DNA of 64,000 nt, from contig NZ_JAVLAT010000001.1 of the NCBI RefSeq assembly GCF_032190615.1, positions 1,620,501 through 1,684,500 on the forward strand. The letters run 5' to 3'. Shown piece after piece: positions 9,716 through 18,455 of this stretch. The notes below the pieces were generated by a model, which was not told the DNA's origin, made no database searches, and was given only the letters and a program-made list of their open reading frames with translations. The position numbers and the translations under genes were made by a program. Source of the stretch: Brucella pseudogrignonensis. GTDB taxonomy: Bacteria > Pseudomonadota > Alphaproteobacteria > Rhizobiales > Rhizobiaceae. How positions within the stretch are numbered: the first letter of the stretch is position 1; every line of letters starts with the position of its first letter.

Positions 9716-10156
9716 TTAGATTTTGCCGTGCAGCAACTCGCCCTTTCGCGGCGATGAAGAATGATCTTTATTATTCGCAAGCTCATGAATGATGGGGCAG
9801 TCAGGGCGATTGTCGCCATGGCAATTATGGGCGAGATGGCGCAGCGTGTCAGCCATGTTCTGCAATTGCTTCATTTTCGCTTCGAGGTCTTTGACGTGTT
9901 GAAGTGCAACCTTCTTCACATCCGATGACGCCCGATTGCGATCACGCCAGAGCGTGAGCAGTGCCTTAATCTGTTCAACCTGAAAGCCAAGGTCTCGGCT
10001 GGAACGGATGAAACGCAGCGTTTCGACATCTTTTTGGGTGTAAACGCGATAGCCGGAACTAGTCCTGTCGGCAGCCTCGATAAGCCCGATGGTCTCATAA
10101 TGGCGAATCATTTTCGCCGATATGCCTGATGCGGTTGCTGCCTGGCCGATATTCAT
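9716..10156 (-). CDS. hmrR: Copper-responsive MerR-family regulator (CueR/HmrR)
   Basis: A 146-residue MerR protein. It has an N-terminal winged helix-turn-helix (MNIGQAATASGISAKMIRHY), a dimerisation helix, and a C-terminal metal loop NCHGDNRPDC. The two cysteines fall at residues 112 and 120, exactly the Cu(I)-binding positions known for CueR. It ends with a histidine-containing tail. GAGAGGAAC precedes the ATG. Its expected target is the operator at 4503-4537 upstream of copA, more than 5 kb away across the glucose dehydrogenase gene. The protein should act as a Cu(I)-triggered activator. Confidence 0.92.
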   Translation of the reverse strand: MNIGQAATASGISAKMIRHYETIGLIEAADRTSSGYRVYTQKDVETLRFIRSSRDLGFQVEQIKALLTLWRDRNRASSDVKKVALQHVKDLEAKMKQLQNMADTLRHLAHNCHGDNRPDCPIIHELANNKDHSSSPRKGELLHGKI

Positions 10157-10269
10157 GCCGTTCCTCTCAAACTATGAGCTTCGGATATAGGAACGAGACA
10201 TATTCATTCAAAGAGGTTTCCGCCGGAAAATCCGGCGAAAACGGAAGCTTTTGCTCGACTCTTAAGGCC

Positions 10270-10309
10270 TTAGAGCGATCGTTGTGCGCCCAAGAGGGCG
10301 CATGGCGCT
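10270..10309. repeat. Intergenic palindrome with AGAGCG...CGCTCT ends
   Basis: An inverted repeat with outer arms AGAGCG/CGCTCT and inner arms TGCGCCC-AAGA-GGGCGCA. It begins four bases beyond the glutamate dehydrogenase stop codon. It resembles the ends of the other dispersed repeats in this window (17108, 41530) and could act as a transcription-end hairpin on the minus strand, although no T-run follows. Confidence 0.6.
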
Positions 10310-10313
10310 CTGG

Positions 10314-11579
10314 TTAAGCCGTAAAATCGCTCTGGGTGCCGTGTGCTTCAATGGCCTGTGCAAGTCGTTGCAGGGCGTGCACATAAGCGGCAGAGCGGAC
10401 AGAAACCTTGTGCTCTTTCGCGTGGTTCCAGATTGCGCGCCCTTCACGTTCCATGATGGTCTTCAGGCGCTCATGAATTTCTTCCAGCGTCCAATAATAC
10501 CCCTGACGATTTTGGACCCATTCGAAATAGGAAACCGTGACACCACCAGCATTCGCCAGAATGTCTGGCAGAACGACGACGCCGTTCTTTGCGAGGATTT
10601 CGTCAGCTTCTGGCGTCACAGGGCCATTGGCCAGTTCGACAATCAGCTTTGCATTAATAGACGCGGCATTGTTGGCATGGATCATGTTTTCCATGGCGCT
10701 TGGCACCAGAACATCGCATTCAGCTGCGATCAACTGATCCGGCGTGATCGCTTCATGACCATTCTTGCCAGCGGTGGAAACAACCGACTTGTTCTGTGCT
10801 TTGGCCTCCAGAAGCGCATCGAGATCAAGACCGTTTGCGCAGTAAACCGCGCCGGACGAATCCGAGACGGCAACAATCTTGTGACCATCGCTTGCCATCA
10901 GCTTTGCGATGAACTGGCCGGCATTGCCGAAGCCCTGAACCGTGACGCGAAGCGTTGAGGCAAGTCCGAGATCTTCCGCGAGATGACGCACGAGATAAAA
11001 GCCGCCACGTGCCGTCGCATCATTTCGGCCGAGCGAGCCGCCGAGCGCCAGAGGCTTGCCTGTGATAACAGCAGGCGAAGACTGGCCAACGATCTGCGAA
11101 TATTCGTCTGCCATCCAGCCCATGATCATGGAGTTGGTATAGACGTCCGGTGCGGGAATGTCGCGATCCGGGCCAATAATGCCGGAGAAAGCTTGAATGT
11201 AAGCGCGCGAAAGGCGCTCAAGCTCAGCCTTGGAAAGCTGGCGTGGGTCAACCTGAATAGCACCCTTGCCGCCGCCATAAGGCAGATTCATAACGGCACA
11301 TTTGAAAGTCATCCAGAAAGCGAGCGTTTCAACTTCTTCAGCTGTTGCTTCCGGATGGTAGCGAATGCCGCCTTTGGTTGGTCCGCGCGTGTCGTCATAA
11401 CGGCAGCGCCATGCAAGAAAGGATTTGCGCGATCCGTCATCCATACGGATCATCAAGCGCACTTTCATGGTTTCACGGGCGTATTTGAGTTTTTCGATAA
11501 CATCCGGGTCAATATTGATGTGGCTTGCGGCCTCGTCCAGACGAACGAGTGCGCTTTCGAGTAGATTCTCCTTAGTCAT
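10314..11579 (-). CDS. gdhA: Glutamate dehydrogenase (Glu/Leu/Phe/Val dehydrogenase family)
   Basis: A 421-residue oxidoreductase that interconverts glutamate and 2-oxoglutarate plus ammonia. The catalytic segment MNLPYGGGKGAIQVDP carries the essential lysine. GPDRDIPAPDVYTN and the Rossmann segment VTVQGFGNAGQFIAKL (coenzyme domain) follow. The start is the ATG at 11579 with AAGGTG upstream; a TTG directly before it is in frame but less likely. The length of about 420 fits the hexameric NAD(P)-type enzymes. It is monocistronic and divergent from the sarcosine oxidase operon, whose degradation products (glycine, ammonia) give a plausible nitrogen link. Coenzyme preference cannot be read. Confidence 0.9.
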   Translation of the reverse strand: MTKENLLESALVRLDEAASHINIDPDVIEKLKYARETMKVRLMIRMDDGSRKSFLAWRCRYDDTRGPTKGGIRYHPEATAEEVETLAFWMTFKCAVMNLPYGGGKGAIQVDPRQLSKAELERLSRAYIQAFSGIIGPDRDIPAPDVYTNSMIMGWMADEYSQIVGQSSPAVITGKPLALGGSLGRNDATARGGFYLVRHLAEDLGLASTLRVTVQGFGNAGQFIAKLMASDGHKIVAVSDSSGAVYCANGLDLDALLEAKAQNKSVVSTAGKNGHEAITPDQLIAAECDVLVPSAMENMIHANNAASINAKLIVELANGPVTPEADEILAKNGVVVLPDILANAGGVTVSYFEWVQNRQGYYWTLEEIHERLKTIMEREGRAIWNHAKEHKVSVRSAAYVHALQRLAQAIEAHGTQSDFTA

Positions 11580-11799
11580 CAAATCACCTTTCTTGCTTTT
11601 GCCCCTCTTTAAACAGGGGTTTATGAACGCTTGAGTAGCGCCTCACGCAATAAAAGGAAAGAGAAAAGGACAACAATATTGTCCTATTTGGCAGCTATGT
11701 TTTGGATCTTTTCTAATATTACTTGATGCTAATATTTTATCTGTAAGGCAGCTTGACCGATCGTGAACGTGATGTCGCGAAATGGTGGCCGTGTCGTAT

Positions 11800-11817
11800 T
11801 TATGACGTCTTATGACG
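11800..11817 (+). promoter_or_regulatory. Tandem TTATGACG repeat upstream of soxB
   Basis: Two direct copies of TTATGACG (11800-11807 and 11810-11817) lie 10 bp apart, one helical turn. They are in the 340-bp region between the divergent gdhA and soxB genes, about 100 bp ahead of the soxB start. They may be an operator for a regulator of sarcosine or one-carbon use. I see no other convincing element in this intergenic region. Confidence 0.35.
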
Positions 11818-11917
11818 CAAGCCTGCTTTCTATTATCCGCCTGAATCAATACAAATATGGTCAAAGGTTTTTCATGCGCCACAGAAGAGCATGAACCGTA
11901 AGACTGGTGGTTTGTAT

Positions 11918-13171
11918 ATGTCCCGCTTTTCGCTCGCTTCTATCGTTGGCAACGCGCTGACCGGCAACAAGAACTGGAAGCCCCAATGGCCGAATGCCGA
12001 ACCCAAGGCCGAATATGATGTGATCATCGTTGGCGCCGGAGGGCATGGTCTGGGCGCTGCCTACTATCTGGCCAAGGAACATGGCATCACCAATGTCGCG
12101 GTGATTGAAAAAGGCTGGCTTGGCGGCGGCAATACCGGGCGTAACACGACCATCATCCGCTCCAACTATCTCTATGATGAGAGCGCGCATCTCTACGAAC
12201 ATGCGATGAAGCTGTGGGAAGGGCTGAGCCAGGACCTTAATTACAATGTCATGTTTTCGCAGCGCGGCGTGATGATGCTGGCGCATACGGTGCATGATGT
12301 GCAGAGCTTCAAGCGTCATATCCATGCCAACCGTCTCAATGGTATCGACAATGAATGGCTGACCAAAGAGCAGGCGAAGGAATATTGCCCGCCGCTCGAT
12401 ATTTCAGCCAATGCGCGTTATCCGGTTGTTGGTGCCACCTTGCAGCGGCGCGGCGGCGTGGCCCGTCACGATGCGGTTGCATGGGGCTATGCACGCGGTG
12501 CGACGGAGCGCGGCGTTGATATCATCCAGAATTGTCCGGTGACGGCTATCCGCCGCGATGCATCAGGTCGCGTGACCGGTGTTGATACGCCACGCGGTTT
12601 TATCAAGGCGAAGAAGGTGGCGGTGTCTGCTGCTGGCAGCACATCCATTGTCATGGATACGGCAGGCGTTCGTATGCCGCTTGAAAGTTACCCGCTACAG
12701 GCGCTTGTGTCCGAGCCGGTCAAGCCGATCTTCCCTTGCGTGGTCATGTCCAACACGGTTCATGCCTATATCAGCCAGTCCGACAAGGGCGAGCTGGTGA
12801 TCGGCTCGGGTACTGACCAGTATGTGTCTTACAGCCAGCGTGGTGGCCTGCCGCTGATCGAGCATACGCTTGCGGCCATTTGCGAAGTTTTCCCGATTTT
12901 CACCCGTATGCGAATGCTGCGCAAATGGGGCGGCATCGTTGACGTCACGCCGGATCGTTCACCGATCATTGGCAAGACGCCGGTTCCGGGCCTGTTTGTG
13001 AATTGCGGCTGGGGCACGGGCGGTTTCAAGGCGACACCGGGTTCAGCGCATGTCTTTGCGCATACGATTGCCCGCGACGAACCACATTGGATCAACGCGC
13101 CGTTCACGCTGGAACGCTTCACCACGGGCCGCCTGATCGACGAAGCGGCTGCCGCCGCTGTGGCTCACTAA
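11918..13171 (+). CDS. soxB: Sarcosine oxidase beta subunit SoxB
   Basis: Catalytic flavoprotein subunit (417 aa) of heterotetrameric sarcosine oxidase, which demethylates sarcosine to glycine and formaldehyde or methylene-THF. The FAD motif [18 protein letters not shown] is near residues 33-50. The segment GGVARHDAV (His near residue 184) corresponds to the region of the covalently bound [16 protein letters not shown] is near the end. I start at the MSRFSL methionine (11918), which matches the usual SoxB N-terminus; an ATG nine codons earlier at 11891 is also possible. First gene of soxBDAG, 20 bp before soxD. Confidence 0.93.
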   Translation: MSRFSLASIVGNALTGNKNWKPQWPNAEPKAEYDVIIVGAGGHGLGAAYYLAKEHGITNVAVIEKGWLGGGNTGRNTTIIRSNYLYDESAHLYEHAMKLWEGLSQDLNYNVMFSQRGVMMLAHTVHDVQSFKRHIHANRLNGIDNEWLTKEQAKEYCPPLDISANARYPVVGATLQRRGGVARHDAVAWGYARGATERGVDIIQNCPVTAIRRDASGRVTGVDTPRGFIKAKKVAVSAAGSTSIVMDTAGVRMPLESYPLQALVSEPVKPIFPCVVMSNTVHAYISQSDKGELVIGSGTDQYVSYSQRGGLPLIEHTLAAICEVFPIFTRMRMLRKWGGIVDVTPDRSPIIGKTPVPGLFVNCGWGTGGFKATPGSAHVFAHTIARDEPHWINAPFTLERFTTGRLIDEAAAAAVAH

Positions 13172-13191
13172 GGAAATAGGGGAAACAACAA

Positions 13192-13497
13192 ATGCTTCTT
13201 ATCCGTTGCCCTTATTGCGAGATGGAACGTCCAGAGCTTGAATTCGCCTATGCGGGCGAAGCGCATATTGCGCGTCCAGCCGATCCGTCGACGCTTTCCG
13301 ATGATGAATGGCGTGATTTCCTCTTCACGCGCTCTAATCCACGCGGCACCCATTTTGAGCGCTGGCGGCATATCAATGGCTGCGGGCGCTTCTTCAATGC
13401 GGTGCGCGACACGGTGAGCGACAAGTTTGTCACCACCTACAAGGCCGGTGAACCCCGTCCTGCTTTGGCAGAAACTCCGGCTGCGGAGACGAAATAA
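13192..13497 (+). CDS. soxD: Sarcosine oxidase delta subunit SoxD
   Basis: A 101-residue zinc-binding subunit. Cys6, Cys9, His60 and Cys64 (CPYC and HINGC) are the expected zinc ligands. The acidic segment DEWRDFLFTRSNPRGTHFE is characteristic. The stop overlaps the soxA start by one base (TAATG), so the two are translationally coupled. The length of about 100 aa is normal. Confidence 0.95.
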   Translation: MLLIRCPYCEMERPELEFAYAGEAHIARPADPSTLSDDEWRDFLFTRSNPRGTHFERWRHINGCGRFFNAVRDTVSDKFVTTYKAGEPRPALAETPAAETK

Positions 13498-16400
13498 TGA
13501 CCGATATGCGTATTCACAACAAAGGCCGTATTAACAAGGCCAAGTCCGTGCGGTTCAGCTTCAACGGCAAGACCTATTCCGGTTTTGAAGGCGATACACT
13601 GGCCTCCGCTTTGCTGGCCAATGGTGAACATCTGGCCGGTCGTTCGTTTAAATATCATCGTCCGCGCGGCATTCTTTCTGCCGGTTCCGAAGAGCCAAAT
13701 GCGCTGATGGGGGTCTCGCGTGGACCGGGCCGCTATGAGCCGAACACCCGCGCAACGGTGCTGGAACTCTATGATGGTCTCAAGGCTGAAACCCAGAACC
13801 ATTGGCCATCGCTCAAGCACGATGTCGGCGCGATCAATGATGCGCTCTACATGTTCTTCTCGGCAGGCTTTTACTACAAGACCTTCATGTGGCCGAAAAG
13901 CTTTTGGAACAAGGTCTACGAGCCTTTCATCCGTGGCGCTGCCGGTCTCGGCAAGTCGCCATCCGAGCCAGACCCGGACACCTATGCCAGCCGCTATGCG
14001 TTCTGTGATGTACTGGTTGCCGGTGGCGGACCTGCTGGTCTGGCTGCTGCTTTAGAGGCTGCAAAGAGTGGTGCGAAGGTTATTTTCGTTGACGAACAGG
14101 CTGAATTTGGCGGCTCGCTTCTGTCGGAACCAGAGCCGGTCATCAATGGTCGTTCTAGCTGGGACTGGCTCAATGAAACGATAGAAGCGCTCAAAGCCAA
14201 TCCGAATGTCACGCTTTTGCCGCGCACAACGGCCATTGGCTATTATCATCAGAACATGGTCGGCCTTTGTGAGCGCCTGACGGATCATCAGGCAAAGCCC
14301 GGCACCAATGCGCCGCGTGAACGCATGTGGCGCGTGCGCGCAAAGCAAGTGGTGCTGGCGCAGGGCGCGATTGAAAAGCCGCTGGTCTTTGCAGGCAATG
14401 ACCGTCCCGGCGTGATGCTGGCTTCCGCTGCGCGCACCTATCTCAATCGCTATGGCGTTAAGGTCGGTAATCAGGCTGTCGTCGTCACTTCGCATGACAG
14501 CGCATGGCTTGCGGCTTTTGATCTCGCGGTCGCAGGCGTAAAAATTCCGGCCATCATCGATGTGCGTTCAAGCGTTGCCGATAGCCTTATCAACCGCGCC
14601 AAAATGCTCGGCATTGAAACGCTGACCGGCTGGACTGTGACAGACACCGGCGGGCGCCATCGCGTGTCGTCGGTTCGCGCTAATCCGGTTTCTAACGGAT
14701 CGGTCGGTGCTGCGCGCACGATTGCCTGCGATGTGCTGCTGATGTCTGGCGGCTGGAATCCGAGCGTGCATCTGTTCTCGCACACGAAAGGCTCTCTCGT
14801 ATGGGATGAGGCGCGTCAGATCTATTTGCCGGGCGAACGAACCGAGGAAAGCCGCTGTGCTGGTGCAGGCAATGGTAATTTCGATTTGCAGGCCGCTCTT
14901 CGTGAGGGTGCACAAGCGGGTGCCGCTGCGGCCTCGGATGCCGGGCATAACGCCAAAGCATCTGAATATGCGGTTGCCGGTGATTTCATCTGCGACGGCG
15001 TAAGCTGTCGCGAACTGCCGACCGATCGCGATCCGGGCAAGGCCAAGGCTTTCATCGACTTCCAGAACGACGTGACCGCCAAGGATATTCGTCTGGCTGT
15101 GCGCGAGGGTTTCCACTCTATCGAGCACGTCAAACGCTATACCACCAATGGCATGGCGACCGATCAGGGCAAAACCTCGAACATCAATGGTCTGGCTGTT
15201 GCCGCCGACGCACTCAAGCGGCCAACGCCGCAGGTTGGTCTTACAACGTTCCGTCCGCCTTATACGCCGACGACTTTTGGTGCATTCTGCGGTTATAATC
15301 GTGGAAAGCTGTTTGATGTCACGCGCAAGACGCCAATTGATAGCTGGGCCGAGCAGCATGGCGCCGCTTTTGAGCCGGTTTCGCTGTGGCGTCGCGCATG
15401 GTATTTTCCGAAAACCGGCGAAGACATGCATCAGGCCGTGGCACGTGAATGTCGTGCTACACGTGAATCATTGGGCATGTTCGATGCCTCTACACTCGGC
15501 AAGATCGAAGTGGTCGGCCCGGATGCAGCGGAATTCATGAACCGCATGTACACCAACCCATGGACAAAGCTTGGTGTCGGGCGCTGCCGTTATGGTCTGT
15601 TGCTTGGAGAAGATGGCTTCATCCGCGATGACGGTGTTGTCGGTCGTCTGACGCAGGATCGTTTCCATGTGACGACCACAACCGGCGGTGCCGCGCGTGT
15701 TCTCAATATGATGGAAGACTATCTGCAGACCGAGTGGCCGGACCTGAAAGTGCGGCTGACCTCGACCACCGAACAGTGGGCCGTGGTCGCAATCAATGGC
15801 CCGAATGCGCGTAAGCTCATCGAGCCAATGGTTGAAGGTCTGGATATTTCTGACGAAGCTTTCCCGCATATGTCGGTTGCGGAATGCAAATTCCTGGGCG
15901 TTCCAGCGCGTCTCTTCCGCATGAGCTTTACCGGCGAGCTGGGCTATGAAATCAACGTGCCCGCCCGTTACGGTCTGTCGCTGTGGAAGGCGCTTTATGA
16001 GGCCGGTCGGCAATATGATATCACGCCTTACGGCACCGAAACCATGCACGTTCTGCGCGCGGAAAAAGGCTATATCATTGTCGGTCAGGATACGGACGGC
16101 ACAGTAACGCCTGATGATGCAAGCCTTGGCTGGGCCGTCGGCAAGCAGAAGCCGGATTTCGTCGGCAAGCGTTCGCTGGCCCGTCCGGATATGCTGAAGA
16201 AGGATCGCAAACATCTGGTTGGTCTTTTGACCAACGATCCGAAGCTGGTGCTGGAAGAAGGTGCGCAGATCGTTGCCGATCCGAAGCAAGCCGTGCCAAT
16301 GACCATGCTTGGCCATGTCACTTCATCTTATTGGAGCGAGGCGCTGGGCCGGTCTATTGCCATGGCCGTGGTCTCTGGCGGCAAGGATCGGTTGGGTGAA

Positions 16401-16502
16401 ACGCTGTATATGCCGATGCCGGATGGCAGCGTGCATGAGGCTGTGGTTTCGGGCATGGTTTTCTATGACCCTGAAGGTAAGAAGCTGAACGGTAACGGAT
16501 AA
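13497..16502 (+). CDS. soxA: Sarcosine oxidase alpha subunit SoxA
   Basis: A 1001-residue subunit. It has an N-terminal ferredoxin-like fold without cluster cysteines (SFKYHRPRGI). The NAD+/FAD domain starts with DVLVAGGGPAGLAAALEAA near residue 170. The C-terminal half (from about 610) is homologous to the glycine-cleavage T-protein and binds tetrahydrofolate (FTGELGYEINVP, GTETMHVLRAEKGY). It channels the imine from the beta subunit to folate, giving glycine and 5,10-methylene-THF. Length and domain order match the family. Confidence 0.95.
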   Translation: MTDMRIHNKGRINKAKSVRFSFNGKTYSGFEGDTLASALLANGEHLAGRSFKYHRPRGILSAGSEEPNALMGVSRGPGRYEPNTRATVLELYDGLKAETQNHWPSLKHDVGAINDALYMFFSAGFYYKTFMWPKSFWNKVYEPFIRGAAGLGKSPSEPDPDTYASRYAFCDVLVAGGGPAGLAAALEAAKSGAKVIFVDEQAEFGGSLLSEPEPVINGRSSWDWLNETIEALKANPNVTLLPRTTAIGYYHQNMVGLCERLTDHQAKPGTNAPRERMWRVRAKQVVLAQGAIEKPLVFAGNDRPGVMLASAARTYLNRYGVKVGNQAVVVTSHDSAWLAAFDLAVAGVKIPAIIDVRSSVADSLINRAKMLGIETLTGWTVTDTGGRHRVSSVRANPVSNGSVGAARTIACDVLLMSGGWNPSVHLFSHTKGSLVWDEARQIYLPGERTEESRCAGAGNGNFDLQAALREGAQAGAAAASDAGHNAKASEYAVAGDFICDGVSCRELPTDRDPGKAKAFIDFQNDVTAKDIRLAVREGFHSIEHVKRYTTNGMATDQGKTSNINGLAVAADALKRPTPQVGLTTFRPPYTPTTFGAFCGYNRGKLFDVTRKTPIDSWAEQHGAAFEPVSLWRRAWYFPKTGEDMHQAVARECRATRESLGMFDASTLGKIEVVGPDAAEFMNRMYTNPWTKLGVGRCRYGLLLGEDGFIRDDGVVGRLTQDRFHVTTTTGGAARVLNMMEDYLQTEWPDLKVRLTSTTEQWAVVAINGPNARKLIEPMVEGLDISDEAFPHMSVAECKFLGVPARLFRMSFTGELGYEINVPARYGLSLWKALYEAGRQYDITPYGTETMHVLRAEKGYIIVGQDTDGTVTPDDASLGWAVGKQKPDFVGKRSLARPDMLKKDRKHLVGLLTNDPKLVLEEGAQIVADPKQAVPMTMLGHVTSSYWSEALGRSIAMAVVSGGKDRLGETLYMPMPDGSVHEAVVSGMVFYDPEGKKLNGNG

Positions 16503-16512
16503 GGATTGAACC

Positions 16513-17055
16513 ATGCTTGTTGAAACCAAACCTTATTCGAACCGCAAGGTCGTCATTCCCGGTCGTCTGGAAATCCACGCAGCCGATGACGCTGCCCGCT
16601 TTGTCCTACGCATTGAACCGGAAAAAATTGCACTGGCTGAAAAGGCATTGAGCGCAAAAATCCCGGCGAAGATTGGCGATCTTGTTCGCACAGGTGACAT
16701 TGCCGTTGCCTGTCTTGGACCCGATGAATGGTTTATCTGGGCCGACGAAAGCAAGGGCATCGCCATCACGCAGGCTTTCGCGAAACTTTATGAAACTGAA
16801 CCGCATAGCCTGACAGAAGTCAGTCACCGCGAAACCGGCATTGATATTTCCGGCCCGCAAGCAGAATGGTTATTGAATGCCGCTTCGCCGCTTGATCTTT
16901 CGCAGATGAAGGCTCCGGGTGCCGCTCGCACGATCTTTGATCACGCCCAGATTATTTTGTTGAAATGGGATGCCGATCATTATCGTATCGAAGTTTGGAA
17001 TTCATTCGCTGATCATGTCTGGACATTGCTGGAGCAGGTCAGCGTTGAGGTCTGA
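16513..17055 (+). CDS. soxG: Sarcosine oxidase gamma subunit SoxG
   Basis: A 180-residue T-protein-like small subunit of the sarcosine oxidase complex. Recognisable segments are RETGIDISGPQAEWLLNAA and FADHVWTLLEQ at the C-terminus. It starts 10 bp after soxA with an AAGGATTGAACC leader and is followed by a clear terminator, so it closes the operon. Confidence 0.93.
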   Translation: MLVETKPYSNRKVVIPGRLEIHAADDAARFVLRIEPEKIALAEKALSAKIPAKIGDLVRTGDIAVACLGPDEWFIWADESKGIAITQAFAKLYETEPHSLTEVSHRETGIDISGPQAEWLLNAASPLDLSQMKAPGAARTIFDHAQIILLKWDADHYRIEVWNSFADHVWTLLEQVSVEV

Positions 17056-17075
17056 TAGTCAACTCATTTTCTTAG

Positions 17076-17105
17076 AAAACGCCGCCCCACCGGGCGGCGT
17101 TTTTG
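17076..17105 (+). terminator. Rho-independent terminator of soxBDAG
   Basis: The stem GCCGCCC-CACC-GGGCGGC (17081-17098) is preceded by AAAA and followed by GTTTTTG. Confidence 0.92.
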
Positions 17106-17107
17106 CG

Positions 17108-17213
17108 TTAGAGCGCATCCCGAAAACTGTGAAACGGTTTTCGGAAAAACATGCGCGTCAAAATAAGAGATTAGAGCGTCAATCTGATCAAATCAGATTG
17201 AAATGCGCTCTAA
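17108..17213. repeat. Dispersed palindromic intergenic repeat, about 106 bp
   Basis: The ends are inverted, TTAGAGCGCAT...ATGCGCTCTAA. The left half is GCGCATCCCGAAAACTGTG followed by AAACGGTTTTCGG, which folds on itself. The right half has TTAGAGCGTCAATCTGA paired with TCAGATTGAAATGCGC. A nearly identical left half occurs inverted at 41587-41639. The size resembles the palindromic Bru-RS elements described in Brucella, but identity to them is untested. Confidence 0.8.
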
Positions 17214-17247
17214 TACACCAATTTCAGCCTTGCCTTCTATAAATCCA

Positions 17248-17270
17248 TATGTGAAGACTATATTCACATA
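17248..17270. promoter_or_regulatory. Perfect inverted repeat, candidate IclR operator
   Basis: TATGTGAA-N7-TTCACATA lies 28 bp ahead of the CoA-transferase start codon. The core TGTGAA/TTCACA recurs in the promoter region of the sugar-binding protein at 21403-21444. The only local regulator is the IclR protein at 20538-21317, so it is the likely binder. Confidence 0.55.
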
Positions 17271-17297
17271 AGAAATTCATGAGGAGGGAATTTCCCG

Positions 17298-18455
17298 ATG
17301 TCGGAAAGCGAACTGCCGCTGAGCGGGCTTGTCGTTGTCGATATGAGCCAGTTTCTGTCGGGGCCTTATTGCTCGTTGCGTTTGATGGATCTTGGTGCAC
17401 GCGTCATCAAGATTGAACGGCCTGATGGTGGCGATCTTTCGCGTAGGCTTTATCTCAGCGACACGGAAATCGGCGGCGATTCCACGATTTTTCATGCGAT
17501 CAATCGCGGCAAGGACAGCCTCGCCATTGATCTCAAAAATCCTGACGATCTGGCGGCGTTGAAGAAGCTTCTCACACAGGCTGATGTGCTGATCCAGAAT
17601 TTTCGCCCTGGTGTCATCAAGCGTCTTGGTCTTGATTATGAGGCCGCCAAAGAGATTAATCCACGTCTCGTCTATGCATCGATCAGTGGTTACGGTGAAG
17701 AGGGGCCATGGGTCGGGCGTCCGGGACAGGACTTGCTCGCACAGGCGCGTTCGGGCCTCATGTGGTTGAACGGTGATGAGGGTCAGGGACCAGTGCCTTT
17801 CGGTCTGGCAGTTGCGGATATGCTGGCAGGAGCTGCGGCCGCTCAGGGCATCCTTGCAGCGCTCGTGCGCCGTGGCATCACCAATAAAGGCTCTCATGTC
17901 GAAACCAGCCTTCTTGAAGCGCTGGTTGATTTCCAGTTTGAAGTGCTGACCACGCATTTGAACGACGGCCGTCGTCTGCCAAAGCGTTCCGAGTTCCGCA
18001 GTGCGCACGCCTATCTCGCAGCACCCTATGGTGTCTATCCGGCGGCGGATGGTTATCTCGCAATCGCCATGATGCCGATCGCGAAGCTGGCACCACTGCT
18101 TGAAACAGATACGCTTGCGCCTTTCATGGCCGATGCGAAACTGGCTTTTGCCAAGCGCGATGAGATCAAGCGGCTGATTGCCGCGCGCATTGCCGAGAAA
18201 ACTGTCGATGAATGGCTTGCCATTCTGGAACCGGCTGATATCTGGTGCGCGCGCGTTCTCAACTGGGAAGAACTGCTTGCAAGCGAAGGTTTTTCAACCC
18301 TCGACATGCTCCAGACGGTGACGCGTGAAGATGATGTTTCCATCACCACTACCCGTTCCCCATTGCGCATCAACGGACAGCGCCCGAAGGTGGCTCGTGC
18401 AGCACCACGCATTGGCGAGAACAGCAAAGAAATTCGCGAGGAGTTCGGTCTATGA
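17298..18455 (+). CDS. Class III (CaiB/BaiF) CoA-transferase
   Basis: A 385-residue family III CoA-transferase. These enzymes move CoA between carboxylates through an aspartyl-CoA intermediate. The N-terminal signature GLVVVDMSQFLSGPYCS and VQNFRPG-like VLIQNFRPGVIKRLGL are typical. The catalytic aspartate is Asp174 in VADMLAG. GAGGAGGG lies before the ATG. The gene overlaps the next one by ATGA. It is preceded by a candidate IclR operator and sits at the edge of a sugar-acid locus, where a CoA-transferase is not an obvious need. The acyl acceptor cannot be deduced. Confidence 0.88.
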   Translation: MSESELPLSGLVVVDMSQFLSGPYCSLRLMDLGARVIKIERPDGGDLSRRLYLSDTEIGGDSTIFHAINRGKDSLAIDLKNPDDLAALKKLLTQADVLIQNFRPGVIKRLGLDYEAAKEINPRLVYASISGYGEEGPWVGRPGQDLLAQARSGLMWLNGDEGQGPVPFGLAVADMLAGAAAAQGILAALVRRGITNKGSHVETSLLEALVDFQFEVLTTHLNDGRRLPKRSEFRSAHAYLAAPYGVYPAADGYLAIAMMPIAKLAPLLETDTLAPFMADAKLAFAKRDEIKRLIAARIAEKTVDEWLAILEPADIWCARVLNWEELLASEGFSTLDMLQTVTREDDVSITTTRSPLRINGQRPKVARAAPRIGENSKEIREEFGL

